Positions 39,700 to 51,260 of a DNA stretch of 64,000 nt are shown one piece after another (the first letter of the stretch is position 1; each line of letters begins with the position of its first letter). A program made the position numbers and the translations under genes. Source of the DNA: Platanthera guangdongensis (Eukaryota > Streptophyta > Magnoliopsida > Asparagales > Orchidaceae); NCBI GenBank assembly GCA_039583875.1, contig CM077152.1:14743059-14807058 (forward strand), in the 5' to 3' direction. Under the pieces are notes generated by a model, which saw nothing but the letters and a program-made list of their open reading frames with translations, searched no databases and was not told the DNA's origin.

Positions 39700-40010
39700 C
39701 GGAACGACCGACTGCGGTGAGAGAAATCGCGGGAAGGGGCTGTCAGGCATGGCCTCCCCTCGCAGGTGGCGCCCCACGGTCACGGGGTGGGGCGACTGGA
39801 CAAGGCTTCCCCTTGCGGGCGGCGCCCCACGACTGTGGGAGGCAACCACTGGGAGGGCCGGGCGGACACGACCGCCCCTTGTGGGCGGTGCCTCACGTCC
39901 GCGGGAGGCAGCCGTGGGGAGTGGCGGCCGGGTACAGCCGCCCCTTGCGGGTGGCTCCACTCGGCCGCAGGAGGCAGCCGCGGCCGGACACGACCACCCC
40001 TTGCGGGGTA
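39700..40010. repeat. GC-rich tandem repeats, about 60-65 bp
   Basis: Four or so degenerate units built from CCCCTTGCGGGCGG... and CGGGAGGCAGCCG... words. All six frames are largely open because of the composition, so the overlapping long frames here are not genes. Confidence 0.75.
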
Positions 40011-40029
40011 CGCCTCGATTCTGCGATGA

Positions 40030-40700
40030 GTTATCATGAAACCTAGGAACTTCTCTGTCGTGATTCCGAAAGCACATTTGCTGGGGTTGAGTCGCATTTT
40101 GTAGTGGCACGGAGTTTTGAAACATTTTTTAAGTCTCGGAAGTGATTCCGGAGATCAATACTTTTTACCAAAATATTGTCGACATATACCTCCATAGTTC
40201 TTTTGATAAGTTCTTTGAACACTTTATTCATGAGTCGTTGTTAAGTTGCACCTGCGTTCTTGAGGCCGAAGGGTATCATCTTGTAAAAGTAAACCCCTTT
40301 GTCGGTTCGGAAAGCTGCGTGTTCTTCGTCAGTTGGATTCGTGACCAGCCATTGTATCTACAAGTTGGCGTCCATAAAGCTAAGAAGTCCGTGACTAACC
40401 ATTGCATCTACAAGTTGGTCGATTCTGGGGAACGGGAAACTATCTTTTGGACATGCCCGGTTTAAATCAGTGTAATCGACACACATACACCACTTTCCCG
40501 AGGCCTTCTTTACCATAACAACATTTACCGCACTTCCATGATAAATTTTGCTTCTATAGCCCGAAGCCGCTCTTTCTCTTCTTCTGGATAACCGGGCGTA
40601 TGAAGGATTGATGTTTAGAGAGTGTGTGATTATGTCTGGGTCTACCCCTGACATATCTTCCGGGTTCCTGGCAAAAATGACCTAGTTTGCCTGAAGTAAT
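40030..40700 (-). pseudogene. Ty3/gypsy reverse transcriptase fragment, Tat lineage
   Basis: 40654-40358 has 'MSGVDPDIITHSLNI' and 'CVDYTDLNRACPKDSFPFPRI', wording typical of Tat/Ogre/Retand elements. 40231-40043 has 'MEVYVDNILVKS', where the active site YVDD reads YVDN. 40097 onward has '[18 protein letters not shown]' before it joins the GC-rich repeat at about 40015. Confidence 0.85.
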
Positions 40701-40879
40701 GCTATGAGCTTCTTCTTCTCAGTCGGTGGGAGGATAGATCCGATCTGAACCGTGCGAGATGGGTATTGAGGGGAGAGGATGGCTTCCTCCAGTCCTTCCA
40801 CCAGAACCGCTTGTAACGTCCCGTTCGACCTTTCGTGTACCCTAATTTCCACTAGGCCTTATGCGGACCGTTACATGGC

Positions 40880-41076
40880 TATAGCCCAAGCACCTCAGCC
40901 TCTCTCCATCCACAGGCGGGTTGTTGGTGGTCACAACCTTCCTTTGATGAAAAGTGATCCAATTAAGTGCTCATACGAGGACTTCCCAGGAGGTCACCCA
41001 TCACGTGACTACTCTCATCTGAGCATGCGTAACTATAAAGTTTTTTCGCTTCTCATCACCAATTGAGTTGCACTTT
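40880..41076 (-). repeat. 5S rRNA-like module
   Basis: Minus-strand module of the family at 6594-8388, with 5S-like CTTCCCAGGAGGTCACCCAT and head ...ATCACCAATTGAGTTGCA. It ends in a T-tract (A-tract on the minus strand) that leads straight into the next copy. Confidence 0.65.
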
Positions 41077-41335
41077 TTTAATGGCCTCCCTAGCACACGG
41101 CTCGGAAGGACGGCCTCCAACACCCCCAGCATCCAGTTTGAACTGGTTCAGCCTCAACCGGTCTGCAGACCATGCACCCCAAGCCGTCTCCGGTCCACCG
41201 ACGGGTTGTTGGAAACACATCCTCCCTTAGATGAGCGAAACACGATAGTCAAACGCGCACTGCGGAGACTTCCCAGGAGATCACCCATCTTGTGACTACT
41301 TCAGACCGAACACGTTTAACTATGAAGTATTTGCA
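41077..41335 (-). repeat. 5S rRNA-like module, tandem copy
   Basis: Family tail first (GGCCTCCCTAGCACACGGCT), then the 5S-like part CTTCCCAGGAGATCACCCAT and an A-box-like CGAACACGTTTAACTATGAA. More diverged than its neighbour. Confidence 0.6.
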
Positions 41336-41428
41336 ACAACGAGACCGTCGAGACAGATCTCGACGGTATCGTCGAGATCGCTGAGACGAATCCTGATCTG
41401 ATTTTTGTTTAGGGGCTGGACCCCAACA

Positions 41429-43001
41429 TGTGCGCGGGAGACATTAGGGTCACTCATCTACTTTTTGAACGAATATTGACAAATATATGGTCGAATTTTA
41501 AACGGTGCAGCTTATTTGAATAACTTAAATTTTAAGTGATTTAATCAAATTTTTGATGCACAAAAAAAAGTCAGTCACCAATTCTATTCATAATGTGTGA
41601 CCGTCTAACCGTCAAAGACAGTGGCGGAACTAGGATTTTTCCAAAGTCCGGGCACAAAAAATTGTTTGATACAGTGACGAAACTTGGTTGATTTTTTTCT
41701 AGTATCGAACAAATCTCTTGCAATGAATTAGTCGAATTTAGACAATTGGAGAACCTTATATACCCAACAATCATGAAGTTGACTTGTGAAAGAACTCTCA
41801 TGAAACAATTGGATGAGAAAGAACTCTCATGAAACTTGGTTGACTTAGGGTTTTCCTAGAAGATGTGAATTGTATCCTCTTGGACAGACTTTTGACTGCT
41901 GAAAGAACTCTCATGAAACAATTGGATGAGAAATAGAAAGTCGTTTCCATGAGTTGTCAACCCATAGTATTGAGAAAAATAAAGCACACCAAGGCTAACA
42001 ATGGTAACTAATACAAGATTCATGATATTTAGATCGCGATTAAGAGGTGTTTCTATTGCATTAAAAAAAAATTCCCCATTACATAGATACATAAAATTAC
42101 TTAGAAGCATTCTATCAAACACCTAAAATGCAAAAAATAGGTAAGAGTTAAAAACCAGTAAGAACATAGAATGCAACAGATTCTGCTCTCTATAAAAAAA
42201 CCTAATTTCCTTTATATATGAAATCAATGCGAGATGTTAGAGCCTGGAACAGAAACAATTAAAATAAAACTTCAGTTTCTTCTACCAGCGGCCTGGGCGT
42301 TTTTTTAAAAATTAAATTACCTTTATAAAGATCAACAGAAGAAATAGATAACCATGTCTTCCCCAAGCATGAGATCTGGATTCAGCACCATCGCGCCAAC
42401 TTCCCACCATTGTTAGCAGATCCGTAGCTATCAGACAAAAATGGCGAAGATTCCCCATCGTCAGTAATTTGCTTCGCGTTCCAAACGCAGGTCCAACACC
42501 AAACTGAACTGAATGTCCTCCCTATAATTATCTCTCTGCAAACTTTGGGGAAAAAAAATCCGGCGGGTGTTCTCCGTCGATCTCATCGCCACGGATTTTT
42601 TTTTCTTCTTTGATCCATGGTAGCTAATCACAAGGGATCTGCAGCGTTCCAGTGAATCAACTGCGCGGATGCTGATGGAAATTGAGGCGGGGGCCAGGAG
42701 AGTTGCTGAAGATGAGAGGGAATGGGAGGGACGCGAATGCTATAGCGGGAATTCGCGAAAAACATGGTCGGGCACGTGCCCGGCCGTGTCGTAACGGTCT
42801 GCCCGTGATCAACCATACCTCTATTCTCTCTCTTCAAGCAACGATATTTATGCGGCTATCCGCACATAAAAATCCTGAGACAAAGTCAAATATAAGCGCT
42901 CCTCTTATGTGGGAACAGTGGGAGAAGCGGAAAACAGGGCAAGAAAAATTCTCCCTCCATTGATTTCTATAACAGCTCAGCAGACAAATTCAGGAGCAAA
43001 A
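41429..43001. other. Intergenic; possible hAT end at 41619
   Basis: CAGTGGCGGAACTAGGAT at 41619 looks like a hAT terminus of the same class as 23321 and 43349, but no matching right end or 8 bp duplication was found. The short motif GAAAGAACTCTCATGAAAC recurs at 41790, 41818 and 41900. Nothing else recognised. Confidence 0.4.
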
Positions 43002-43410
43002 ATGGGCAGCGGATTACTAATCATAGCCACCAGAATCATCTGGGTTGGCGCCATCACAGCCCTCATCCTACTCCTGCTTGGGGCAAGCACTCTCGTCCTC
43101 CTCCACATGCTCGCCGTCGGCAGGGCATGCGGACAGTCTCTCAGAGCCGTAAACAGAGCCGCCGGATTCCTCGGTAATGGTCTCTCCTCCGACGACCTCG
43201 ACAACCTCCTCTGCTTCGAAAGATCAACTCAGAATGGAGGCGGGGAAGACCGCGCAGACGGCTGGCTCTCTGCTTGGAGAGCTTCCAGCCGTGCGACCGC
43301 TGCCGTATTCTGCCGGCTTGCCGGCATAGGTTTCACGCTCGTTGCGTGCAGGGGCGGATTTAAAGGGGGGCCAAAGGGACACTGGCACCCCCTTTTTTTA
43401 TAAAAAAATG

Positions 43411-43714
43411 GGAATAGACTGCGGTTTATATATTAACCGCAGTTTATTCCATGAACCACGCAGAATAGACTGCGGTTATATAAAAACCGCAGTCTATTCC
43501 TGAATAGACTGCGGTTAATATAAAAATCGCAATCTATTCCTGGAATAGACTGCGGTTAATATAAAAACCGCAGTCTATTCCAGGAATAGACTGCGATTTT
43601 TATATTAACCGCAGTCTATTCCAGGAATAGACTGCGGTTTTTATATTAACCGCAGTCTATTCTGCGTGGTTCATGGAATAGACTGCGGTTAATATATAAA
43701 CCGCAGTCTATTCC
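43411..43714. repeat. 304 bp palindrome made of repeated smaller palindromes
   Basis: Units of about 42 bp, each GGAATAGACTGCGGTT...AACCGCAGTCTATTCC and self-complementary, are repeated seven times or so. The whole block is also a palindrome about 43562: ATGAACCACGCAG at 43451 mirrors CTGCGTGGTTCAT at 43662. It sits about 60 bases from the hAT end. Confidence 0.92.
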
Positions 43715-44697
43715 ATGAACATAGAGAATGAACATTCATAAATAGACGATGGTTCGCTGAAAATCGAATTCCAGCCCTAAAATAAAACATCCTGATCGCG
43801 ACTCTCGCAGCCGCCTCATCTCCTTTTGGAGCGGCAACTCGCGGATAGCTCTCGCGCTCTGCTCTCTCTGCATCTCCTCCTCCTCCTCCTCCAATCTCGA
43901 TCTCTGCACTTGCTACACTGAGTGGCATCGTCCAACGACAACAGGTACTGGTTTTCTTTCTGTGTTTTTCTCCAAAAATTTTATGGATTGTAAATTTCGT
44001 TTGGATTGCTTGGCGTTGCTGTTAAGATTAGCTAGTCCATCTCCTTTACCCTCCTCGCTGAAGAAATCAATGTGATCTCTAACTTTCCCAGGAGCACTGT
44101 TGTTGGTATCCCTAGCTTGTGTCGTATTTTCTGCAGTCGGATTGCTTGGAGTGATATGTTTCTTACCAGTTATTTTGTTGTATAAACTAATTGATTCTCT
44201 ACTTATTGCCTGCATTTTCATGCCTTGCAATTGAAATCCCTAGCTTGTGCCGTATTTTCTTTCTGTGTTTTTCTCATTATTTGTTTGAAATTGAAATCCC
44301 TCTCTTGTTATGTTACTTATGAAATTATGTATGACTTTAGTTTCATTGAAGTGCTTCTTCATATACTGTTACAGATTGTGGCCAACATTCGTGAGGACTG
44401 AGTACGTGAGTCACGTGATAAGTGATAACAAAAGAAGGAGAAATACGTTCTTCTCTGGCTACAGATTGTGGCCAAGGTTTTGCTTCCATATACCCTATCA
44501 CAATTTATTTTCATGTATTTTTATTTTTAGGGGTGTTTTGAGGTATTAGTCAGGTAGTGACTAAGCAAAACACATAGTCTCTGTGTTGAATGTTTATCCC
44601 TAGGGATACTCCGTAGTATTGGCCGGTAGAGGGTCAAGCGGAGTAGATAGATATTTAAATACGTTGCATTTAATTAATATGGTTTTTTGTTAATATT

Positions 44698-47200
44698 TTG
44701 TTTTTCCGGCATTCATATAGAAATAGAATTGAACAATATTGTGATATGGAGAGTCAAAAAAAGAAGTCCAGTCTCATATCATCTATGTTTCAAAAAAAAT
44801 TAAAATCTCAAGAGACTTCAAGATCTAAACCTCCAAGTCAAAATGAAGAGTTATCCATGAGTGCTTCTGAAGCTATCGAGAATGCGTCGTATTTGCCATC
44901 TCCTGATGCTCAAGACGTTGTAATGGGCGCTTTATATGATGTGGAGATGCTTCCACAGGATCCGGGAATGAGAAAAAATATATCAGCCTATCCTTTAAAT
45001 GAGCAAGATGCAGTGAGAAAGGCTTATATACTAAGAGGTCCATGCCAACCAAAATTACATTCATTTCCTCAAAGAAAGATAGGTGACCGAGAACGTAGGT
45101 TTGTAGTCACATGGTATGATATGTTTGAGTGGCTAGAATATAGTGTTGAAAGGGACGCTGCGTTTTGTTTAGTTTGTTACTTATTCAAGAATGAAACCGC
45201 AAGTACTGCTGCCAGGGGAGATGCTTTTGTCAGTGGAGGAGGATATAGGTCATGGAATAAACCTGACGGATTTACAAAACATGTTGGCAAGATTAATAGT
45301 TCTCATCATTTAGCACTCCAGAAATTTTAAGGTTTAAAAAACCCCCAAAAGTCTATCATTGTTTCTCTTAATAAACAATCAGATAAAACAAAGTTTGAAA
45401 ACAAATCACGATTACAAGCTTCTTTGAAATGCTTGAGATTTCTCTTGCGACAGGGATTATCCCTACATGGGCATGATGAGAGTCACCATTCACTTAATAG
45501 GGGAAATTTTCTCGAGCTTTTGCAGTGGCTTGCCGATATAGATGAAGAAGTTGGTAAGTATGTGCTGAAAAATGCCCCGGGAAACAATCAACTGACTGCG
45601 CCTTCAATTCAAAAAGATATCATTAATGCTTGTGCCAAAGAAACTACAAAAATTATAATGCAAGAGCTTGGAGATGACTACTACTCAATTTTAGCTGATG
45701 AATCTAGTGACGTGTCACACAGAAAACAATTGGCCCTTTGTTTGCGTTATGTTGATGGGAACGGAAGATTAATAGAGCGTTTTCTCGGCATTGTGCATGT
45801 TCACGATACTACTGCCATGTCTCTTAAAATTGCAATTGAAGCATTATTAATTGACCATTCCTTGAATTTGTCTAAAATCCGTGGTCAAGGATATGATGGT
45901 GCAAGTAATATGAGTGGTGAGATAAATGGACTCAAGAGTCTAATTTTGAAAGAAAATCCATCAGCTTATTACATTCACTGTTTTGCTCATCAACTTCAGT
46001 TAACCGTAGTTGCAGTTGCTAAAATAAATGATGATTGTCAATGGTTTTTTGAAGCAATTTCGACGCTATTAAATGTGGTTGGAGTTTCTTGCAAGCGAAA
46101 TGAGATGCTTAGAGAAAGTCAAGTGCAAAAGGTTGCTCAGGCACTAGAAGATGGTGAACTACAAACAGGGTCGGGTTTAAATCAGACACTTTCTTTGGGT
46201 CGGCCGGGGGATACTCGTTGGGGCTCACATCACAAGACATTAATCCATATTATTTTTTTATATCCTGATATGGTTGCTACACTTTTGAAGATTGGTAAGA
46301 GTAAGGCAAATGATCGGGTGAAGGCACAGGGTGTACTGTTTGCATTAGAATCGTTTGACTTTATTTTGATGATTCATGTGATGACAACTATATTTGGTTA
46401 TACACATGAATTAAATCTTGCTTTGCAAAAAAAAGATCAAGATATTATTAATGTCATGTCTTTTGTAAGTTTGACAAAAAGACAATTGTAAAATTTGCGT
46501 GATGATGGTTGGGACACTCTGTTCAACAAGGTCTTACTTTTTTTGTGATAAATTTAGTATTCATATTCCTAAAATGGATGATCTGTATGTTCCGCGCGGA
46601 AGATCAAGACGATTTGTTGAAGACTACACATATTTGCATCATTATCGGGTGTCAATTTTCTTAAAGGTGGTTGATTTACAATTGCATGAGCTTAATAACA
46701 GGTTTGATGAGGTGAGTATGGAGTTGCTCCATTGTATGGCTTGTTTGAATCCCATTAACTCCTTTGGCTGTTTTGACAAGCAAAAAATACTCAGACTTGC
46801 AGAGTTTTATCCTAGTGATTTTTCATGTTTGGAGTTGTTTAATCTTGAATTTCAGCTAGACAATTTCATTGTGGATATGAAAAACGATGAGAGGTTTTTT
46901 GACTTGAACGACCTTGGTCATCTCTCTATGAAACTTGTTGAAACCGGGAAACATATTGCTTATCAACAATTATACAAGCTATTGAAGTTCGTACTAATTT
47001 TTCCCGTGGCCACTGCAAGTGTTGAAAGAGTCTTTTCAGGCATGAATTATGTCAAGAACAGATTACGCAATAGTTTGGGCGATCAGACATTGAATGACTG
47101 TTTGGTTACATTCATCGAAAGAGACGCATTTTTGAAAGTTTCAGATGATGATGTTATTGATCGTTTTCAAAAAATGAAGACTCGTCGCGGACAACTGTAA
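44698..47200 (+). pseudogene. hAT transposase (TTF finger, DUF4371, hATC), broken
   Basis: 44698-45330 has the TTF-type region (RRFVVTWYDMFEWLEYS, AAFCLVCYLFKN). A TAA at 45328-45330 interrupts it, and the same frame resumes through 46491. The DUF4371 part shows 'YSILADESSDVSHRKQLAL', 'GQGYDGASNMSGEI' and 'YIHCFAHQLQLTVV'. A second TAA (46489-46491) and a frameshift near 46540 precede the last part (46499-47200), with the dimerisation motif 'FPVATASVERVFSGM'. About 830 residues overall; with two stops and a shift it is inactive, though all domains remain. Confidence 0.9.
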
Positions 47201-47484
47201 TTTCTTCTGGTATTTGGTAATTTTCAATTAAGACATTTATATGTAATGGTGTATGACTTTATAATATCAGAAATTTTTCATTTTCTATATTATGCTATTA
47301 AATTTTTTTTTGTGCACCCCCTTTTCTAAATTCCTGGATCCGCCACTGGTTGCGTGGACCGCTGGCTGGTGAGAAGTCCCTTTTGCCCAATGTGCCGTTC
47401 AAACGCCGGCCGCCGGTGCTCTGATTCATCTTCATTGAGTGGTTGTGCTTACGGCTAGTTAAGTGGATGTTTGTTGGGATGGTT

Positions 47485-47830
47485 TGACGTTTTTTTGTCC
47501 CCCAACATTATAGGTGTTCATAAAACTCAGTGGTGCTATATGCCATTTGACATTTTGTACTCCAAAAAATATTATTTTTGGCACTTCGCGCTTCTAATAT
47601 TTAAATATTGTACTTTGAACCCCCATTCTCATATTCTTGACATTTGCACCCTAGCAAGGGTAATTTGTGATAACTGAATTCAAATGTCAATGATGCAAAG
47701 TGTCAAGAATATGAGAATGAGAATGCAAAATGCAATATTTAAATATTTGGCGTGCAAAATGTCAAAAATGATATTATTAAGAGTGCAAAGTGCCAAAAAA
47801 ATCTGATGCTATAAAAAATTTGGGCGCCGC
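47485..47830. repeat. Long imperfect inverted repeat, MITE-like
   Basis: CATTCTCATATTCTTGACA at about 47623 mirrors TGTCAAGAATATGAGAATG at about 47698, and the outer parts (TTGGCACTTCGCGCTT against GAGTGCAAAGTGCCAA) also pair. Looks like an old foldback or MITE; no duplication was found. Confidence 0.65.
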
Positions 47831-48834
47831 ATCGTGCTGGGAGTATATGGCTCCCTGATTAGTTGCGGCCTTCGTCATCATAGTCTTCCTAATGTAATCA
47901 GCTAATAATGTAATGATGGAGAAATAATAGAAGTATATGAGCTAATATGCATTCAATGATGAGTAATTAGTGGGCAACTTTTTGGAATTTATAGAAATGT
48001 AGTTAAGGACACGCATGCATAACTCAGACTTTGGCTCTGTTTGACAAGGTACTTGACAAGGTACTGGTGGTTATGAACACGGGGATTAAATTATCATATG
48101 TTAACATTCATCTAAAGAACTTCATTCATTTTTATGTTTAAACGGATGATGTTTGTTGGGCGATCCCTAACGAATGACGTTTTAAAACATGTGTTTGCGA
48201 TACACATGCAAAACTCAGACTTTATTGCACGAATTATAATAAACAATTAAATTTGTTGTTTTAAGGCTAAAAGTAAGCATGCAGCAAAATATGTTGGGCT
48301 CCCCTTAGACGACCTCCCTAAAAAGGGACCAGACCAGGCCCAAGCAAGTTGGGTCAAGATTTCTGAATCTAAAGTTAAATTTTGATGCTTGAGTACAAGA
48401 ATAAATTATATTGCGGTCATAATATTCAATGCTAACGAAAATGATAAAAATCTAATTATTTGAAAAATTTGTGGGAGAATACAATCATCTCTTATGTGAT
48501 GCATCAAAACAATATTTACTCCACTCTAACAATCATGTGACACAAAAAATGATATGAGTGTTTTAAAGTCTATGACAAAAAACATAAATACAAAATACAA
48601 ATGCATACACATACAATTCTAACATATCTATGTGACATAAAATGATATCAGTGTTTTAAAGTCAATGACAAAAACAGAAATACGAAGTACAAATGCATAC
48701 ACTTACATTGTAGATGAAGTCAGAGGTTCTCAAAACATAGGTTTCTCAAGAATCAGTAAAACATCACATGTGCTTCATTTATAGTTGTAAACCAACATTG
48801 ATAGAATGTAGTGGCTATAACGTTTGTTGATGAG
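47831..48834. other. Intergenic with a partial MITE
   Basis: GGCTCTGTTTGACAAGG at about 48032 resembles the Harbinger-like MITE ends. A direct repeat of about 20 bases (CATGCATAACTCAGACTT / CATGCAAAACTCAGACTT) flanks it at 48014 and 48207. Two near-copies of a GATAT/GAGTGTTTTAAAGTC segment lie at 48550 and 48640. No gene recognised. Confidence 0.4.
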
Positions 48835-49128
48835 GAAACTGTTATAAATAAACCGGTCACTATTTATAAACCGGTTCAGCGGTTAAAAGGTCAAGGTTAG
48901 AGTTTGTAATAAGTGCAAGTTAAATAGCTGCAGATAGCATCTTATATGTTATCCTTTTATCCTGTTTTGTAGAAGATATTTTTTGCAGTTATTATCTTTT
49001 AACTTATACCACCTGTATGTATAAATAGAGTTGAACTCTATTAGAAGTTAAAATAAGAAGAAAGAAAGGAACTCTTGTTGTTGCTCATCCTCAGTTTTTT
49101 TGTTTGTCTAAATCCTTCAAAATCAACA
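48835..49128 (+). repeat. 5' LTR of the plus-strand copia
   Basis: 294 bases, TGTTGAT...ATCAACA. A TATA-like GTATAAATAGAG lies at about 49018, consistent with an LTR promoter. Confidence 0.85.
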
Positions 49129-49175
49129 CTTGGTATCAGAGGGAGATTCGCAAGCTATTTCACATCATTGGATTC

Positions 49176-50140
49176 ATGGCAACATCATCTTCTTCAGCTT
49201 CCTTTGTCTACTCTCATGCTTCTATTCCCATTTTTAATAGTGAAAAGTATGATAACTGGAGCATCCAGATGAAGTTTGTCTTCATCTCTCAAGGTCTATG
49301 GGATTTAGTGGTGAATGGACCTCAGCTTCCAGCAAACCCTCCTGCAAGTACAACTGCAACAACTACTTCAGCAACAATTCAAAAACAAATAGATGAGAAC
49401 ACGACAAAAGATGCAAAAGCTATTTCTCTGATTCACCAAGGTGTTTCAGAATCAGTTTTTGTAAGAATCATTGCTGCAGAAACAACAAAAGATGTTTGAG
49501 ACACTTTAAAAACAGAATATAAAGGTAGTCCTAAAGTAATTGCAATGAGATTACAACATCTGTGGATCGACTATGAGCTTCTTCGAATGAAATCAGGTGA
49601 AGATATTGATACATTTATAGCTAGAACTGTTAAAGTAACTAATCAAATACACAGTTATGGAGATGTTATAGAGGATAATAAAATAGTTCCCAAAATTCTA
49701 AGAAGCTTAACTCCATCATTTAGTCCAGCAGCAATGGCTATTGAAGAGTCCAAGGACTCACAACCCTACCTTTAGCAGAGTTAATTGGCTCTCTTACAGT
49801 CTTACATCTCATGAAGAATGATTAGTAAGGGACTCCCAACCATTAAAGCAAGCTTTACAAATGAAAGTTTCTCTAAAGCCAAAACAGGATTGGAAATCTC
49901 CAGCTCACTTGGCAGCTTCACCTGGGAGTAAACCAAACTATTCAATTTCTTCGGCAAAATAGAAAAAGAATTTCAAAAATGGAGGAACCTCTCAGACACA
50001 TGGAGCAAAAGCTCAAAAATATTGCATTATATGTGATAAAAACACTCATGACTCTAAAAATTGCTATTCCAGATGTAAGAAATGCAGAATTCCAAATCAT
50101 TCTGCTAAAGACTGCTGACATACCTTGAAAGAGCAAGCTC
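49176..50140 (+). pseudogene. Copia gag (DUF4219/UBN2) with stops
   Basis: From the ATG at 49176: 'FNSEKYDNWSIQMKFVFIS' then a UBN2 region with 'YELLRMKSGEDIDTFIAR'. An in-frame TGA at 49497-49499 replaces a Trp position, and there are further breaks near 49775 and later. A CCHC knuckle is visible at 50020-50110 (YCIICDKNTHDSKNC). Confidence 0.85.
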
Positions 50141-50229
50141 ATTTTCTAGAAAAAGGAAAGGAAAAGGAGGAGGTGATAGAAGAAAGAGTGGACATGTTTT
50201 TTTACATGTTGTCAGGCTTCTACAGATGC

Positions 50230-50605
50230 AGTTTCCAGCAAATGGTATGTTGATAGTGGTTGTTCAAGCCATATGGCCAACACAAAATCAAACTTTATAT
50301 CTCTAGATGAAACATATAAATCTATTGTTCATCTAGGTGATGGAAAATCAATTCTCATTGAAGGCAAAAGAATTGTGGCTATGTCAACTCCCTCAGGGCC
50401 CACTAGGGAAATTACAGAGGTAAATTATGTATCTACACTTGCTCAAAACTTATCAAGTGTAGGGCAACGTCTAAATAAAGGATATGAATTGACCTTTAGT
50501 AAAAACTCTTGTTCTATCTCTGACCTTTCAAGTGGAATACTTATAGTTGTTGCAGCTATAACAAATAATAAGGTTTTTACACTGGATTTATCTCATCTAC
50601 CATAA
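50230..50605 (+). pseudogene. Copia protease
   Basis: The active site WYVDSGCSSHMAN is intact, followed by 'EVNYVSTLAQNLSSVGQ'. The frame ends at 50605 (HLP*). Confidence 0.85.
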
Positions 50606-50616
50606 TAGGCTCTTTC

Positions 50617-51260
50617 ATGCACCTCTCAAGTGTCTACTCTATGACATTCCAGATTAGGGCATCTTCATTGGGCGGCCATGATTTCCATGTCTACATAGAA
50701 ATTAGTGCATGGCCTACAAAGTTTATCAAAAGTCTCTCAGTTCTGTACAACTTGTGCAGAAACAAAAATTCACACCTTACCTTTTCCAACAGCATCAAGG
50801 AGCAGAGCAAATGCTCCATTGGATCTTCTGCATACAGATTTACGGGGACCTTTTTCTACAACATTTCTAGGAGGTAAATCTTACTTCATGCTTATTATAG
50901 ATGATCACACATGTTTTATGTGGATCTACTTTTTTACAGTATAAACATGAAGCTTTACATGTATTTAAACTCTTTAAATTAAAAGTTGAAAAGGAGTTTG
51001 AATGCCCTATAAAGTGCCCTAGATCTGACGGGGGGGGGGGATTCACCTCTAGTCAATTCTCTCAGTTTTGTGCTGAACAGGGTATAAAAAGAGAATTAAC
51101 AGCCCCTTACTCCCCTTAACAAAATGGAATTGTGGAACGCCGCAATCGAACAGTGATTGAGATGGCTAGAAGCCTAATGAAAATGAAGAAATTACCCAAA
51201 CCTTACTAGGCAGAGGCATGTAATACTGTTGTATATCTGTTAAACAGATGCTCTTCTAAA
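50617..51260 (+). pseudogene. Copia integrase, frameshifted
   Basis: Finger part at 50750 (QFCTTCAETKIHTLPF), core with 'LDLLHTDLRGPFSTTFLGG' (first Asp), 'FMLIIDDHTCFMWIYF', and 'CPRSDGGGGFTS' (second Asp). The latter coincides with a run of nine or ten G at about 51030. A stop replaces the Gln before the third region at 51118. Confidence 0.85.

Larger units (their letters stand above)
38795..41335 (-). mobile_element. Composite insert in the 5' LTR: gypsy fragment plus repeats
   Basis: Begins TGTTGTGGCC at 38795. In order it holds an LTR-like stretch (38795-39640), GC-rich tandem repeats (39700-40010), a Tat-lineage reverse transcriptase fragment (40030-40700), and two 5S-like modules (40880-41335). 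Part of the host LTR is missing at the right joint, so no duplication can be read. Confidence 0.6.
33522..41428 (-). mobile_element. Decayed Ty1/copia with nested insertions
   Basis: Minus-strand copia: gag (38350-37560), protease (37516-37211), integrase (36890-36400), reverse transcriptase (36036-35188) and RNase H (about 34720-34447). The 3' LTR is 33522-34333 with its left end unclear. The 5' LTR runs from 38360 (TGTTGAG) to 38794 and resumes near 41336, ending ACCCCAACA at 41428; a 2.5 kb block sits between and part of the LTR is lost. A primer site (AGTGGTATCAGAT, minus strand) precedes gag. A MITE splits reverse transcriptase. No target duplication was found. Confidence 0.85.
43349..47348 (+). 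mobile_element. hAT transposon, 4.0 kb, in the RING-H2 gene
   Basis: Exactly 4,000 bp. Flanked by a perfect 8 bp duplication GTTGCGTG (43341-43348, 47349-47356). Ends are CAGGGGCGGATTTAAAG and, inverted, CAGTGGCGGATCCAGG. It encodes a TTF-finger/DUF4371/hATC transposase on the plus strand and holds a large palindrome near its left end. Confidence 0.95.
43002..47459 (+). pseudogene. ATL-type RING-H2 E3 ligase gene split by a hAT
   Basis: 43002-43348 starts with an ATG and encodes a membrane span (IIWVGAITALILLLLGAST) followed by the Gly-Leu and acidic spacer of ATL proteins. The sequence then continues in another frame into a RING-H2: the C-x-H-x-F-H-x2-C-V-D-R-W-L motif crosses the insertion point, and F-C-P-M-C-R follows at 47357-47400; a stop is at 47457-47459. 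Two lesions: a frameshift somewhere in 43210-43265, and the 4.0 kb hAT at codon level inside the RING. The first zinc-ligand Cys also seems lost. Such ligases ubiquitinate proteins at membranes; this copy cannot. Confidence 0.8.

Noticed and set aside
39652..40125. Four overlapping long frames
   Set aside because: The tandem repeat is so GC-rich that stops are rare in every frame; only the reverse transcriptase tail at 40015-40097 is real.
43411..43714. CRISPR-like repeat array
   Set aside because: There are no unique spacers; the units are self-complementary and abut each other, in a eukaryotic hAT element.
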